The position numbers and the translations under genes are program-made. A stretch of DNA of 64,000 bases from Clostridia bacterium (GTDB taxonomy: Bacteria; Bacillota; Clostridia; Oscillospirales; Acutalibacteraceae). The stretch lies in the NCBI GenBank assembly GCA_900767025.1, contig CAAFXS010000011.1, positions 1 through 64,000 of the forward strand, read 5' to 3'. The notes below the pieces were generated by a model. That model was given only the letters and a program-made list of their open reading frames with translations, was not told the DNA's origin and searched no databases. Of the stretch, positions 14,549 through 23,327 are shown one piece after another. Within the stretch, counting starts at the first letter, position 1, and each line of letters opens with the position of its first letter.

Positions 14549-14577
14549 TTTACATTTGCATATTTCTGTGCTATAAT
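14549..14577 (+). promoter_or_regulatory. Promoter placing the start site at the trmN6 ATG
   Basis: TTTACA (14549-14554) and TATAAT (14572-14577) are 17 bases apart. Only six bases separate the -10 box from the ATG at 14584, so the usual start position coincides with the start codon. Confidence 0.65.
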
Positions 14578-14583
14578 GCAAGT

Positions 14584-15315
14584 ATGTATAGTTATGAAAG
14601 ATTAAATGACAAAATTAAGCTTGCGGTCAGCAGTGACCACACCTTCGGCACGGATGCGGTTATCCTTTCCCATTTTGCAAAAATAAAAGGCAGAGACAAG
14701 GCTCTCGATATGGGGACAGGCTGCGGAATAATTCCGTTTCTGTGGCTTAGGGATGAAAAAGTTAATAATGTGAGCTGTCTTGATATTCAGCAAAATGCAT
14801 ATGAGCAGGTGTGCCACAGCATTGAGCTAAACGGCTTGGAGAACAGAATAAAGGCATACAACTGTGATTTAAGGGAAATTAACACGGTTTTTAAAGCAGA
14901 GGAGTTTTCACTTGTTACTATGAATCCCCCTTATAAGCCTGTGGGAACGGGTATTGAATCCCTTGGCGAAAGTGCAAGAATTGCACGCCATGAGATTTGC
15001 TGTAATATTGAGGACGCAGTTAAAGCCGCATCGTATTTGCTAAAATACGGCGGACGGTTTTGTATGTGTCACCGGCCGGAAAGACTTGTTGACACCTTTG
15101 AAATGATGCGAAAATATAAGTTAGAGCCAAAACGCCTGCGCTTTGTTCAGGATAAGCAGGGTGAACAACCGTTTTTGTTTCTTGTTCAGGGGCAAAAGGG
15201 TTCAAAGCCCTTCCTCCGTGTTGAGCCTCAGCTTATTATAAAGAAAGAAAACGGAAAATTTACGGATGAGATGCTGGAGATTTACGGCTCCTATGCAGAT
15301 GGGTATGACAGATGA
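14584..15315 (+). CDS. trmN6: tRNA1(Val) adenine-37 N6-methyltransferase-like
   Basis: This 243-residue class I SAM methyltransferase has motif I LDMGTGCGIIPF and the catalytic NPPY motif (MNPPYKPVG) of N6-adenine methyltransferases. An early HTFGTDAVIL stretch matches the TrmN6/YabB family, which modifies A37 of tRNA-Val. The long open frame begins at 14347 inside the previous gene, but the family N-terminus begins at ATG 14584. No ribosome binding site precedes this ATG, and the promoter position implies a leaderless message. The gene overlaps rsmI by four bases, in the common yabB-yabC order of Firmicutes. Confidence 0.87.
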   Translation: MYSYERLNDKIKLAVSSDHTFGTDAVILSHFAKIKGRDKALDMGTGCGIIPFLWLRDEKVNNVSCLDIQQNAYEQVCHSIELNGLENRIKAYNCDLREINTVFKAEEFSLVTMNPPYKPVGTGIESLGESARIARHEICCNIEDAVKAASYLLKYGGRFCMCHRPERLVDTFEMMRKYKLEPKRLRFVQDKQGEQPFLFLVQGQKGSKPFLRVEPQLIIKKENGKFTDEMLEIYGSYADGYDR

Positions 15316-16133
15316 GCGGAAAATTATATGTAGTGGGAACGCCTATAGGTAATTTAGGTGACTTGTCACCAAGGGCAGTTCAAACACTTGAAAATGTTGA
15401 CTTTATTGCCGCCGAGGATACAAGGGTTACGGCAAAGCTCCTTAACCATTTCGGAATTAAAAAGGAGTCTGTTTCCTATTTTGAGCACAACAAAAGAGAA
15501 CGGGGAGAAATGATTTGCTCCCGAATAGCATCGGGTGAAACCTGTGCAATAGTAACCGACGCAGGTATGCCTGCAATATCCGACCCCGGTGAAGATTTGG
15601 TTAGGCTCTGCCGTCAGATGAATATTGAGGTTGAGTCCGTTCCGGGCCCCACGGCGTTTGCAACGGCTCTTGCAATTTCAGGTATGGAAAGCGGTCGCTT
15701 TACCTTTGAGGGATTTTTGTCCGTTAACAAAAAATCAAGGCGTGAGCATCTTGAAGAAATCAAGGATGAAAAAAGAACCTTGATTTTTTACGAGGCTCCC
15801 CATAAGCTTGCAAACACTCTTACAGATTTATATAATGCTTTGGGCGACAGGGAAATTGCAATAGTTCGCGAGCTGACAAAAATTCACGAGCAGGTGATTA
15901 ATACCACCTTAAAATCAGCCTGTGAGGCTTACGGCAACGGCGGCTTAAAGGGTGAAATCGTTTTAATTATTCAGGGCAAAAAGCAGACGGAAAGCGAAGC
16001 CGTCACCTTTGAGGACGCAGTTAAAATGGCAAGGGATTTTGTTGAAAAGGGTATGTCTGTTAATGCCGCCGCCAAGGAAACCGCATCGGTAACGCCCTAC
16101 AAAAAAGGAGATATTTACAAGGCGATATTATGA
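15312..16133 (+). CDS. rsmI: 16S rRNA (cytidine-1402) 2'-O-methyltransferase RsmI
   Basis: The tetrapyrrole-methylase fold is shown by the start VVGTPIGNLGDLSPRAVQTL, then AEDTRVTAKLLNHF and TDAGMPAISDPGEDLV, all hallmark RsmI sequences. It methylates the ribose of C1402 in the ribosomal P site. The length of 273 residues is normal. It overlaps trmN6 upstream and the radical SAM gene downstream by four bases each, indicating translational coupling. Confidence 0.96.
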   Translation: MSGKLYVVGTPIGNLGDLSPRAVQTLENVDFIAAEDTRVTAKLLNHFGIKKESVSYFEHNKRERGEMICSRIASGETCAIVTDAGMPAISDPGEDLVRLCRQMNIEVESVPGPTAFATALAISGMESGRFTFEGFLSVNKKSRREHLEEIKDEKRTLIFYEAPHKLANTLTDLYNALGDREIAIVRELTKIHEQVINTTLKSACEAYGNGGLKGEIVLIIQGKKQTESEAVTFEDAVKMARDFVEKGMSVNAAAKETASVTPYKKGDIYKAIL

Positions 16134-16999
16134 TTTGTTCAATATGTCCCAGGCACTGTAATACAGACAGGAATAAGAATACGGGATTTTGCCAAAGCCC
16201 TGATGAGTTTAGGCTGGCAAGAGCCTCTCTTCACTTTTGGGAGGAGCCCTGCATCAGCGGTGAAGAGGGCAGCGGCGCCGTGTTTTTCAGCGGTTGTAAT
16301 TTAAGGTGTAAATTCTGCCAGAATTATGAAATCAGCAGGGAGAATAAGGGTGTTTGCGTCAGTGATGAACAGCTTATAAAAATTTTTGAAAGCCTTATTG
16401 AGCAGGGCGCAATCAACATTAATCTTGTTAATCCCTCTCATTATTCCTACCGCCTTGCAGAGCTTTTGTCAAAATGGAAATGCCCTGTGCCTGTGGTTTA
16501 TAACACAAGCGCGTATGAGGAACCCGAGGCAATTAAAAATCTCAACGGCCTCGTGGATATTTATCTGTCTGACCTGAAATATATAAGACCCGACAGGGCG
16601 AAAAAATACAGCGGTGCCGAGGATTATTTTGAAAAAGCCACGGCGGTTATTAAGGAAATGAGAAAGCAGGTTTCCGATAGCTTTGACGAAAAGGGAATTA
16701 TGAAAAGCGGTCTTATTATCCGTCACCTGATATTGCCGTCAAACACAAATTCATCGGTAGAAATTATTAAGTGGATAAAAGAAAATGTGCCTGATACCTA
16801 TTTGTCGCTTATGGCACAGTACACCCCCTGCGGAGATTTAACGAATACTCCCGAGCTTAACCGAAAAATCACCGAAAGGGAATATAACAAGGTGTGCGAT
16901 TTTGCAATAAACAACGGCTTTGAAAAGCTTTTTTTGCAGGAGCTTTCCTCCGCCGATGAAAAATTTATTCCTGCATTTGATTTCAGCGGAATAATATGA
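16130..16999 (+). CDS. Radical SAM protein, PflA-like (COG1313 type)
   Basis: This 289-residue protein has an N-terminal cluster of four cysteines (within residues 3-21), suggesting a metal or second cluster site. The radical SAM motif CNLRCKFC follows at about residues 58-65. The family resembles pyruvate-formate-lyase activating enzymes of the COG1313 group, whose targets are mostly unknown. No glycyl-radical enzyme is present nearby, so activation of one is not supported by context. Its start overlaps rsmI by four bases. Confidence 0.85.
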   Translation: MICSICPRHCNTDRNKNTGFCQSPDEFRLARASLHFWEEPCISGEEGSGAVFFSGCNLRCKFCQNYEISRENKGVCVSDEQLIKIFESLIEQGAININLVNPSHYSYRLAELLSKWKCPVPVVYNTSAYEEPEAIKNLNGLVDIYLSDLKYIRPDRAKKYSGAEDYFEKATAVIKEMRKQVSDSFDEKGIMKSGLIIRHLILPSNTNSSVEIIKWIKENVPDTYLSLMAQYTPCGDLTNTPELNRKITEREYNKVCDFAINNGFEKLFLQELSSADEKFIPAFDFSGII

Positions 17000-17005
17000 T
17001 ATTAT
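16977..17005 (+). promoter_or_regulatory. Promoter of mscL
   Basis: TTGATT (16977-16982) and TATTAT (17000-17005) are 17 bases apart, starting inside the end of the radical SAM gene. The ribosome binding site AAAAGGGG lies before ATG 17041. Confidence 0.6.
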
Positions 17006-17040
17006 AGAAGCATAAAAAATGATATGAAAAGGGGATTATT

Positions 17041-17460
17041 ATGAAAAAGTTTTTGAAAGAATTTAAGGAATTCATCAACAAGGGTAATGTAATGGATTTG
17101 GCAGTAGGCGTTATCATAGGCGGTGCCTTCACCGGCATCGTAACTGCCTTGACAGACAACATTATTAACCCGCTTATCAACTGTATCGGCGGTGCAGAGA
17201 TACAGGGCAAAATTCACCTTATCGGTGAAAATTACATAGACTACGGTGCTTTTATCTCCGCAGTTATCAATTTCATTATAATGGCGTTCATCATTTTCTG
17301 CCTTGTAAAAGCTCTTAACAAAGCTATGACCATGGGCAAGAAAAAGGAGGAGGAAGCACCGGCAGAGCCTACAACAAAAATCTGCCCCTTCTGCAAAAGT
17401 GAAATTCCTATTGACGCCGTAAAATGCTGTCACTGTACTTCGGATATCCCGGAGGAATAA
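17041..17460 (+). CDS. mscL: Large-conductance mechanosensitive channel with zinc-ribbon tail
   Basis: This 139-residue protein begins with KEFKEFINKGNVMDLAVGVIIGGAF, the amphipathic helix and first membrane segment of MscL, and has a second segment at about 70-92. The channel opens under membrane tension during osmotic downshock. After the usual cytoplasmic helix the protein ends in CPFCKSEIP...CCHCTSDIP (Cys115, 118, 130, 132), a small zinc ribbon not found in E. coli MscL. The tail may sense metal or redox state or bind a partner; that is inference. Confidence 0.93.
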   Translation: MKKFLKEFKEFINKGNVMDLAVGVIIGGAFTGIVTALTDNIINPLINCIGGAEIQGKIHLIGENYIDYGAFISAVINFIIMAFIIFCLVKALNKAMTMGKKKEEEAPAEPTTKICPFCKSEIPIDAVKCCHCTSDIPEE

Positions 17461-17488
17461 TTGCTGAAAACTGAAAGGGTGTACGGTT

Positions 17489-18424
17489 ATGAAAACAAAA
17501 GAATATTCCTTTAAAAGCAGTTCAAATCTCTGCCATATTAAAGCGTGGCAGTGGGCTCCCGATAATGAAGAGGATGTAAAAGCCGTTCTTCAGATTCATC
17601 ACGGAATGGCAGAGCACTGCGGACGGTACAAGGCTTGCATTAAGGCTTTTACCGATATGGGCTATGCCGTTTTTATGAATGATATGATTAACCACGGCAA
17701 GTCAAATCATAACAAGGAGCTTTTGGGCTATTTCGGTGACAAGGACGGCTATAAGGATATTATAGCCGACGCTAAGGCGGTTATGGATATTGCCAAAAAG
17801 GAATATCCCGATAAGCCCTATATCATCAGCGGTCATTCAATGGGCAGCCTTATTATGCGTTGCTTTATTAATGAGTACGGCTGCTGCTTTGACGGTGCCG
17901 TGTTTATCGGTACCTCCGGCTCAAATCCGCTGGCTAATGTGAGCATTGCCCTTACGAGTGTTATTGCAAAGCTAAAGGGCAGTACATACAAGTCCGATTT
18001 TCTTAAAAAAGTAGGCTTCGGTGCATATGACAAGCCCTTTGAGCACAGAACCGACTACGACTGGGGCACAAGGGATTCCTCAAGCGTTGACGATTATCAG
18101 GCTGATGAATACTGCGGCTATACATTCTCAACCGCAGGCTACAAGGATTTGGCAAAGCTTGTTATTGATTGTAATACCGACGAATGGGCAAACAGAATTA
18201 ATAAGGATATGCCTGTTCTGCTTATCAGCGGTTCAATGGACCCTGTGGGCAACTACGAAAAGGGTGTAAAAGAGGTCTACGAGCGCCTTAAGAAAACAGG
18301 TCACACTAATGTTGATATTAAGCTTTATCCCGAGGCAAGGCACGAAATTCTCAATGAACTCAATAAGGAAGAGGTTTATGATTATATAAACAATTTTATT
18401 GAGAAAAATGTACTGAAGAAATAA
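17489..18424 (+). CDS. Alpha/beta hydrolase, monoacylglycerol-lipase-like (S33 aminopeptidase family)
   Basis: This 311-residue cytoplasmic protein contains HHGMAEHCGRY near residue 36, the nucleophile elbow GHSMGS, Asp in ISGSMDPVG and His in PEARHEILNE, the typical triad of the monoglyceride-lipase/lysophospholipase group. It begins 28 bases after mscL without a clear promoter, so it may share that transcript. Such enzymes hydrolyse monoacylglycerols or lysophospholipids; the actual substrate is uncertain. Confidence 0.87.
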   Translation: MKTKEYSFKSSSNLCHIKAWQWAPDNEEDVKAVLQIHHGMAEHCGRYKACIKAFTDMGYAVFMNDMINHGKSNHNKELLGYFGDKDGYKDIIADAKAVMDIAKKEYPDKPYIISGHSMGSLIMRCFINEYGCCFDGAVFIGTSGSNPLANVSIALTSVIAKLKGSTYKSDFLKKVGFGAYDKPFEHRTDYDWGTRDSSSVDDYQADEYCGYTFSTAGYKDLAKLVIDCNTDEWANRINKDMPVLLISGSMDPVGNYEKGVKEVYERLKKTGHTNVDIKLYPEARHEILNELNKEEVYDYINNFIEKNVLKK

Positions 18425-18455
18425 TTTGCAAACAATTTGAAAGAGATTATAGTTG

Positions 18456-20006
18456 ATGATTAAAAAGATTAAAAATCTTGTAACAAACAAAAATGTGCTT
18501 TGCATATTTGCTTTTCTAAGCGCTTTTGCCGGAGTAGTTCATTACGCACTTCGCACAAGCTATGTTTTTGTGGATACGGCAGTATTTAACGGCTTTTCCC
18601 TGACTTTCTTAAGCCTTATTGTGCTGAACAGTGTTCTTTTGATGGCGCTTTATGTTATTAAATCAAATTCCGTCAGGTCAAACGGAAAAGAGCTTGCCGA
18701 TAGCAAAGCCTTTTCGGTTTTGGCTTTTATTGGATTTGCTCTGACAGTGTTTTTTGTGATTTTTGATACTGTTAATCTTGCATTCTCGGGGATAGAGACT
18801 ACTACACCTGCATTGCATTTGTTAAAGCAGTCTTTACCGCTTGTTGCTTCATTTTTCGGCATTGCGTTTTTTGCATTGGTTTTCCCTCGTATCAAAAAGG
18901 GTGCAGTTAAAAAAATTATTTCATCATTAACTGCCGTAGGCATTGTTTTAAGCGGTTTTCTGTATATCTTTCCCGTGTGCAACTACAAAATAACCTCCGA
19001 CCCTATGGTTATCGACTGCGGAGACAGCTATTCCGTTGTTTTTGCAACTAATGCCAAGGGAACAGGCTTTGTTGAATATGAATATAACGGCGAAAAATAT
19101 CTCAAATATGACGAGTCGGGCGGAAGAATTAAGGCAGACAGTAAAATTCATACTGTAAATGTGCCTAAAAATGAGCTTGAGTCAAACAGCTACCGTGTTG
19201 GTTCAAAGCGTGTTATAGCCGATTTAAGCTACGGCGGACGAAGCGGAAAAGAGATTTATTCCGATTATTATGATTTTTCCGTTCCCTCCGGTGATGAACA
19301 GTCATACCTCACTGTGTCCGACTGGCATTTAAGGCTTGACAAAGCCTATGAGGCTGCTGAATATGCAGGCGATTATGACGGTGTGATTTTGCTTGGTGAT
19401 GCCGCACCGGGATTTATGTTTGAGGATGAGGTTAAGGAAAATATTGTTGAGTTCGGAGGCAGGCTTTCCGGCGGTGTGATGCCGGTAATATATGCCAGGG
19501 GAAATCACGAAACCCGCGGTGCCGTCGCGGCAGATATCCCCGAGTATCTCGGTATGGACAGCTTTTACTATTCAACCTCCTACGGCGATTATAATTTTAT
19601 CATTCTCGACAGCGGTGAGGACAAGGACGACAGTCATCCCGAATACGGCGGAATGAATAATTATAATCAGTACCGCAAGGATATGATTGACTGGCTTGAC
19701 ACTCTGCAAAGGACGGACGACAAAAAAACCTTTGCAATAGTTCATTCCTCCGAAATATGCATTGAGGATGATTTAAACAACCGTGCCTATGATAATCTTG
19801 AAAGGCTTGGAGTTAAGCAAATACTCAGCGGTCATATGCATGAGCTTGATTATTTTGAGAATGGCTCAATTCGTGGTTACATAGACGGCGGAATTATTGA
19901 CGGCGGATATGTGGCAAGCAAGCTGACATTGAAAAATGAAGAATATGTCCTTGAGGCTTGGAATGAAAAGGGCGAGCAGCTCTTTTCAAAGAGCTTGAGT
20001 TACTAA
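18456..20006 (+). CDS. Membrane-anchored metallophosphoesterase
   Basis: This protein of about 516 residues has four N-terminal membrane segments (to about residue 170), a short beta-rich region (about 180-280) like the N-terminal domain of purple acid phosphatases, and a calcineurin-like domain. Metal-binding blocks seen are SDWH, LGDAAPG, RGNHE, VHSSE and GHMHE. The catalytic part should face outside. In-frame TTG (18453) and ATG (18456) adjoin; ATG is chosen, with only a weak ribosome binding site. The substrate is unknown. A strong terminator follows. Confidence 0.85.
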   Translation: MIKKIKNLVTNKNVLCIFAFLSAFAGVVHYALRTSYVFVDTAVFNGFSLTFLSLIVLNSVLLMALYVIKSNSVRSNGKELADSKAFSVLAFIGFALTVFFVIFDTVNLAFSGIETTTPALHLLKQSLPLVASFFGIAFFALVFPRIKKGAVKKIISSLTAVGIVLSGFLYIFPVCNYKITSDPMVIDCGDSYSVVFATNAKGTGFVEYEYNGEKYLKYDESGGRIKADSKIHTVNVPKNELESNSYRVGSKRVIADLSYGGRSGKEIYSDYYDFSVPSGDEQSYLTVSDWHLRLDKAYEAAEYAGDYDGVILLGDAAPGFMFEDEVKENIVEFGGRLSGGVMPVIYARGNHETRGAVAADIPEYLGMDSFYYSTSYGDYNFIILDSGEDKDDSHPEYGGMNNYNQYRKDMIDWLDTLQRTDDKKTFAIVHSSEICIEDDLNNRAYDNLERLGVKQILSGHMHELDYFENGSIRGYIDGGIIDGGYVASKLTLKNEEYVLEAWNEKGEQLFSKSLSY

Positions 20007-20010
20007 AGAA

Positions 20011-20051
20011 AAAGCTTTCGTTTGTGATATTGCACAAGCGAAGGCTTTTTT
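20011..20051 (+). terminator. Intrinsic terminator after the metallophosphoesterase
   Basis: Arms 20011-20020 and 20039-20048 (one G-U) extend inward with TTGTG/CACAA. A T-run to 20051 follows. Confidence 0.88.
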
Positions 20052-20134
20052 ATTTGTATACTTTTTTTATAGAAAGAATAATCCGTTTGTGCTAAAATAT
20101 AATTGGAATGTAGTATGAATAAGGAGGACTTTAT

Positions 20135-23100
20135 ATGGTAAAGAAAGAGAAAAGTCTCGGTGCTCTTAAAGCACTTATGTTTTTTGCCGTATGTGCTTTG
20201 TTTTTGCTTATATTACCTATAAGCGCCCAGGCGGCTGTTCACTTTGAGGAGGAGCCGTATACAAGCGGCGACAAATATTATGTCGATACCGTCAAGGGCG
20301 AATACTGGGTTGTTGACGGCAATAAGTGGCATCAGTGTGAGGTTTTTGACTCAAGCGAAGACTTGATCGCGGTTACCTCAAAAATAAGAAGCGCAATGAT
20401 TAACCGTGACAGCGGTATCTCATTTTATTTGGTAAGCGACAGTAAAAGCCTTGCAAGTACCGACTCGGTTTTTGACAAGGTAAATGAGTCTGTTTATGAC
20501 CCTACGGATAATTCTGCGTCGGGTGATTATCTGAAAATGATGAGCAGGTATTATGACAACGGCTCAGGAAAGCTTTCTGTTTCCAACGACAAAGGCTATG
20601 TCTTTTTCTACATAACCGTGTCAATTGACAGTGACACCACCGCTTATCAGGAGCAGCAGATAAGGGATTTTGTGGATGAGTGGAACAATGAGTATATTGA
20701 CTCAAACCCTGTAATTTCATCTGCCTCAAAGGATGAAAGGGAATACTATACCGTTAAAACCATCTATAATTTCATCACAAAAAATACCATCTATTTTAAT
20801 GACCTTTATCTTGACAGGGAGCATACAAAATACCCTGCAGACGGTATTGAATATAAGCTTGCCCACACGGCGTTCGGTGCTCTTTTCGCAAATACCGAGG
20901 GTGCATACAACACTGATTTTGATTACCAAAGCAGTATTGATATGTCCTGCTCTGCCGACGCCCAGGGGCTTTACAGAATTAACAAAATGAATCAGGGCAG
21001 GTCCGTGTGTGACGGCTACGCTTTGCTTTTCAGCTATATGTGCAGGTCAAACGGCATTGACTGCCGTGTTGTAACAGGTGATTATGACAAGGTGCTTTCA
21101 GGCAAGGACTCCGACGCTCACGCCTGGAATATGGTATATCTTAAGGATTGCTATGACACGGATTATGAGTGGTATGCAGTTGACGCCACCTTCGGCTCTC
21201 AGCGCAGTCAAAAGATATCCGATGAATTTTCTGTTATCAGCTATGACTTTTTCCTGAGAGGAAGCAGTGATGAGGCTTTCAGCTACAAAACTCATCAAAA
21301 GCCCTTTGAACAGTATAATTCTTTAATCGAAAAGCAGAGTCGGGAAAATTATCGCTTTAATATCAAGAATATTGATGCAGATAAGCTTGAAATCTTTGTA
21401 TCAAGGCGCAGAGACGAAGATGCAAGTGAAAAATTTGTTGCCGACGGCAAGTATAACCTTGAAAACTACCTTATTATTGATGCAAATGATAACAGCTACA
21501 AAATCAATGAGGACGGCGACGGATTAGTTGAATCCGGAGGCTTTACCTACTACGGCACAGGCTACTGGTACTGCGTTGAGCTTAACGATTTTGCAAAGGG
21601 AATTGAATATAACTGCGATGACAGGTATCTCCTTGATGCAGATACATATGATTTTGACGCGGTAACAATTAACGGCAAGGCATTCTCCGTGCCTGTTACA
21701 ATACTTCCCCTTGATATGTCCGACTGGTCCTCCTATGATATGTCAATGTCAAAAATCAATGACAGCTCGTTAGACTCGGCAGGCGAAAATGTTGAGATTG
21801 CAGTTCAGTTTGTAGGCAGTACCATTAAGCTTAGCACGGAAATTTACGATTCCTCCAAGAAAAAGCTTGTGGAGGGAACCGATTACACCATTGCTTCCTA
21901 TATCAATAACGCAGGAAAGCTCACTGCATCTTCACTTAAAGCACCGGGTGAGTATACAATTATAATCAGCTGTAAGGGTAATTACTGCGGAACAATGGAA
22001 ATTCCCTTTACAATTGAAAAGGCAGACCTTTCTGCCTACAACCATAAATTCCCTGTTAAAGCCACCTACGGCAACAGCATAGAAAATTATCTGCAAAAGC
22101 TAACCCTGGGCAGTAACGGCGATACAACGGAGCTTGTTAAGGATGTGGATTATATAATTCTCTCTGTTGACGGAGCAATGAATTATCTTGACAAGGGCAC
22201 CGTAACCGTTGCTGCAACGGATACAAGCAAGTATCTCAAGGCAGGCACCAAAGCAGTTTGGGATTATACCGTAGCTCAGCAGTATGACCTTACAAATATT
22301 TTTAATCACTACAATATATCCGGCAGTTATCCTGTTAAGAGCGGTTCTGCAGCAGAGCCCAAGGATTTCAAGCTTGGCTATAAATCAGGTGGAAACACAG
22401 TTTATCTTGAGCTTGATAAGGATTATAAAATTACCGGATATAAGAACAATACCGCTCCCGGCACCGGCACGGTATATGTTGAATTTATAGGCAACTATAA
22501 GGGCAGTGCGGAAATGTATTTTACAATAGTTAAGGACAATACGCCTGTTCCCAAGGATTTTACCGTTTCACGAACCGCATTTACCTATAACGGCAAGGTC
22601 CAGAGGCCGTCTGTTACCGTTAAGGACAGCAACGGCAGACAAATGGTATACAAAACCGATTTCAAGGTTGAATATTCAAACTGGAACTCCTGCGACGCAG
22701 GTAAATATCAGATGGTAGTTAAATTCCTGGGGGATTACAGCGATACCAAGGATTATGTTGTTGATTATGTAATTAATCCGAAAACAACTCTTCCCACCAT
22801 TAAGATTAACAGAAATACCTTTACTGTTAACGGAAATGTTCAAAGACCAAGCGTAACCGTTTATGACGGCAGCAAGCAGCTTACCTACAAAAAGGATTTC
22901 ACCATCAGCTATTCCAACTGGAACTCAAAGGATGTGGGAGCGTATACAGTTACGGTAAATATGATAGGTAACTATAAATCGTCAAAATCCTATACATATT
23001 ACCTTAACCCCAAACCCACAACCCTTTCAGGTGTAACGGCAAGAAGCAAGGGCTTTACGGTAAAATGGAATAAGCAGGCAAGTCAAACCACAGGATATCA

Positions 23101-23299
23101 AATTCAGTATTCGACAAAGAGTAATTTTTCAAATGCCGCAACAGTTTACGGCGGTAATTCAAATGCCACAAGCAAAACAATTACCGGCAGAGCAGGAAAA
23201 ACAAGATACTATGTAAGAATAAGAACCTATAAAAACATAGGCGGTAAGTATTTTTACAGCGCTTGGAGCTCGGCAAAATCCGTTGTTACTCTTAAATAA
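20135..23299 (+). CDS. Secreted transglutaminase-like protein with repeat domains and FN3 end
   Basis: This 1054-residue protein has a signal peptide (about 1-34, ending in AQA). A transglutaminase/protease-like domain at about 200-360 has a likely triad Cys292 (VCDGYA), His329 (AHAWN) and Asp350 (VDATFG). From about 540 follow several beta-rich repeats of 75-95 residues; the last two share QRPSVTV and YSNWNS...GxY. A fibronectin-III-like domain (about 975-1054, with GFTVKWNKQ and GYQIQYSTKSNF) closes the chain. No sortase signal or S-layer motif is visible, so it is probably released or loosely bound. It may crosslink or cleave peptide chains in the wall or gut mucus. It shares a transcript with the next phosphoesterase gene. 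Confidence 0.87.
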   Translation: MVKKEKSLGALKALMFFAVCALFLLILPISAQAAVHFEEEPYTSGDKYYVDTVKGEYWVVDGNKWHQCEVFDSSEDLIAVTSKIRSAMINRDSGISFYLVSDSKSLASTDSVFDKVNESVYDPTDNSASGDYLKMMSRYYDNGSGKLSVSNDKGYVFFYITVSIDSDTTAYQEQQIRDFVDEWNNEYIDSNPVISSASKDEREYYTVKTIYNFITKNTIYFNDLYLDREHTKYPADGIEYKLAHTAFGALFANTEGAYNTDFDYQSSIDMSCSADAQGLYRINKMNQGRSVCDGYALLFSYMCRSNGIDCRVVTGDYDKVLSGKDSDAHAWNMVYLKDCYDTDYEWYAVDATFGSQRSQKISDEFSVISYDFFLRGSSDEAFSYKTHQKPFEQYNSLIEKQSRENYRFNIKNIDADKLEIFVSRRRDEDASEKFVADGKYNLENYLIIDANDNSYKINEDGDGLVESGGFTYYGTGYWYCVELNDFAKGIEYNCDDRYLLDADTYDFDAVTINGKAFSVPVTILPLDMSDWSSYDMSMSKINDSSLDSAGENVEIAVQFVGSTIKLSTEIYDSSKKKLVEGTDYTIASYINNAGKLTASSLKAPGEYTIIISCKGNYCGTMEIPFTIEKADLSAYNHKFPVKATYGNSIENYLQKLTLGSNGDTTELVKDVDYIILSVDGAMNYLDKGTVTVAATDTSKYLKAGTKAVWDYTVAQQYDLTNIFNHYNISGSYPVKSGSAAEPKDFKLGYKSGGNTVYLELDKDYKITGYKNNTAPGTGTVYVEFIGNYKGSAEMYFTIVKDNTPVPKDFTVSRTAFTYNGKVQRPSVTVKDSNGRQMVYKTDFKVEYSNWNSCDAGKYQMVVKFLGDYSDTKDYVVDYVINPKTTLPTIKINRNTFTVNGNVQRPSVTVYDGSKQLTYKKDFTISYSNWNSKDVGAYTVTVNMIGNYKSSKSYTYYLNPKPTTLSGVTARSKGFTVKWNKQASQTTGYQIQYSTKSNFSNAATVYGGNSNATSKTITGRAGKTRYYVRIRTYKNIGGKYFYSAWSSAKSVVTLK

Positions 23300-23327
23300 C
23301 AGGCTATAATCAGGAGATTTTATAATA

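Noticed and set aside
14347..14583. N-terminal extension of the tRNA methyltransferase
   Set aside because: It overlaps the ABC ATPase gene and its terminator in another frame and does not match the family.
16130..16999. Pyruvate-formate-lyase activating enzyme proper
   Set aside because: No glycyl-radical enzyme is nearby and the N-terminal four-cysteine region fits the COG1313 group of unknown targets.
22566..22990. Tandem DNA repeat in the transglutaminase-like gene
   Set aside because: The similarity is at protein level between two beta domains; the DNA copies are diverged, so no separate repeat is listed.
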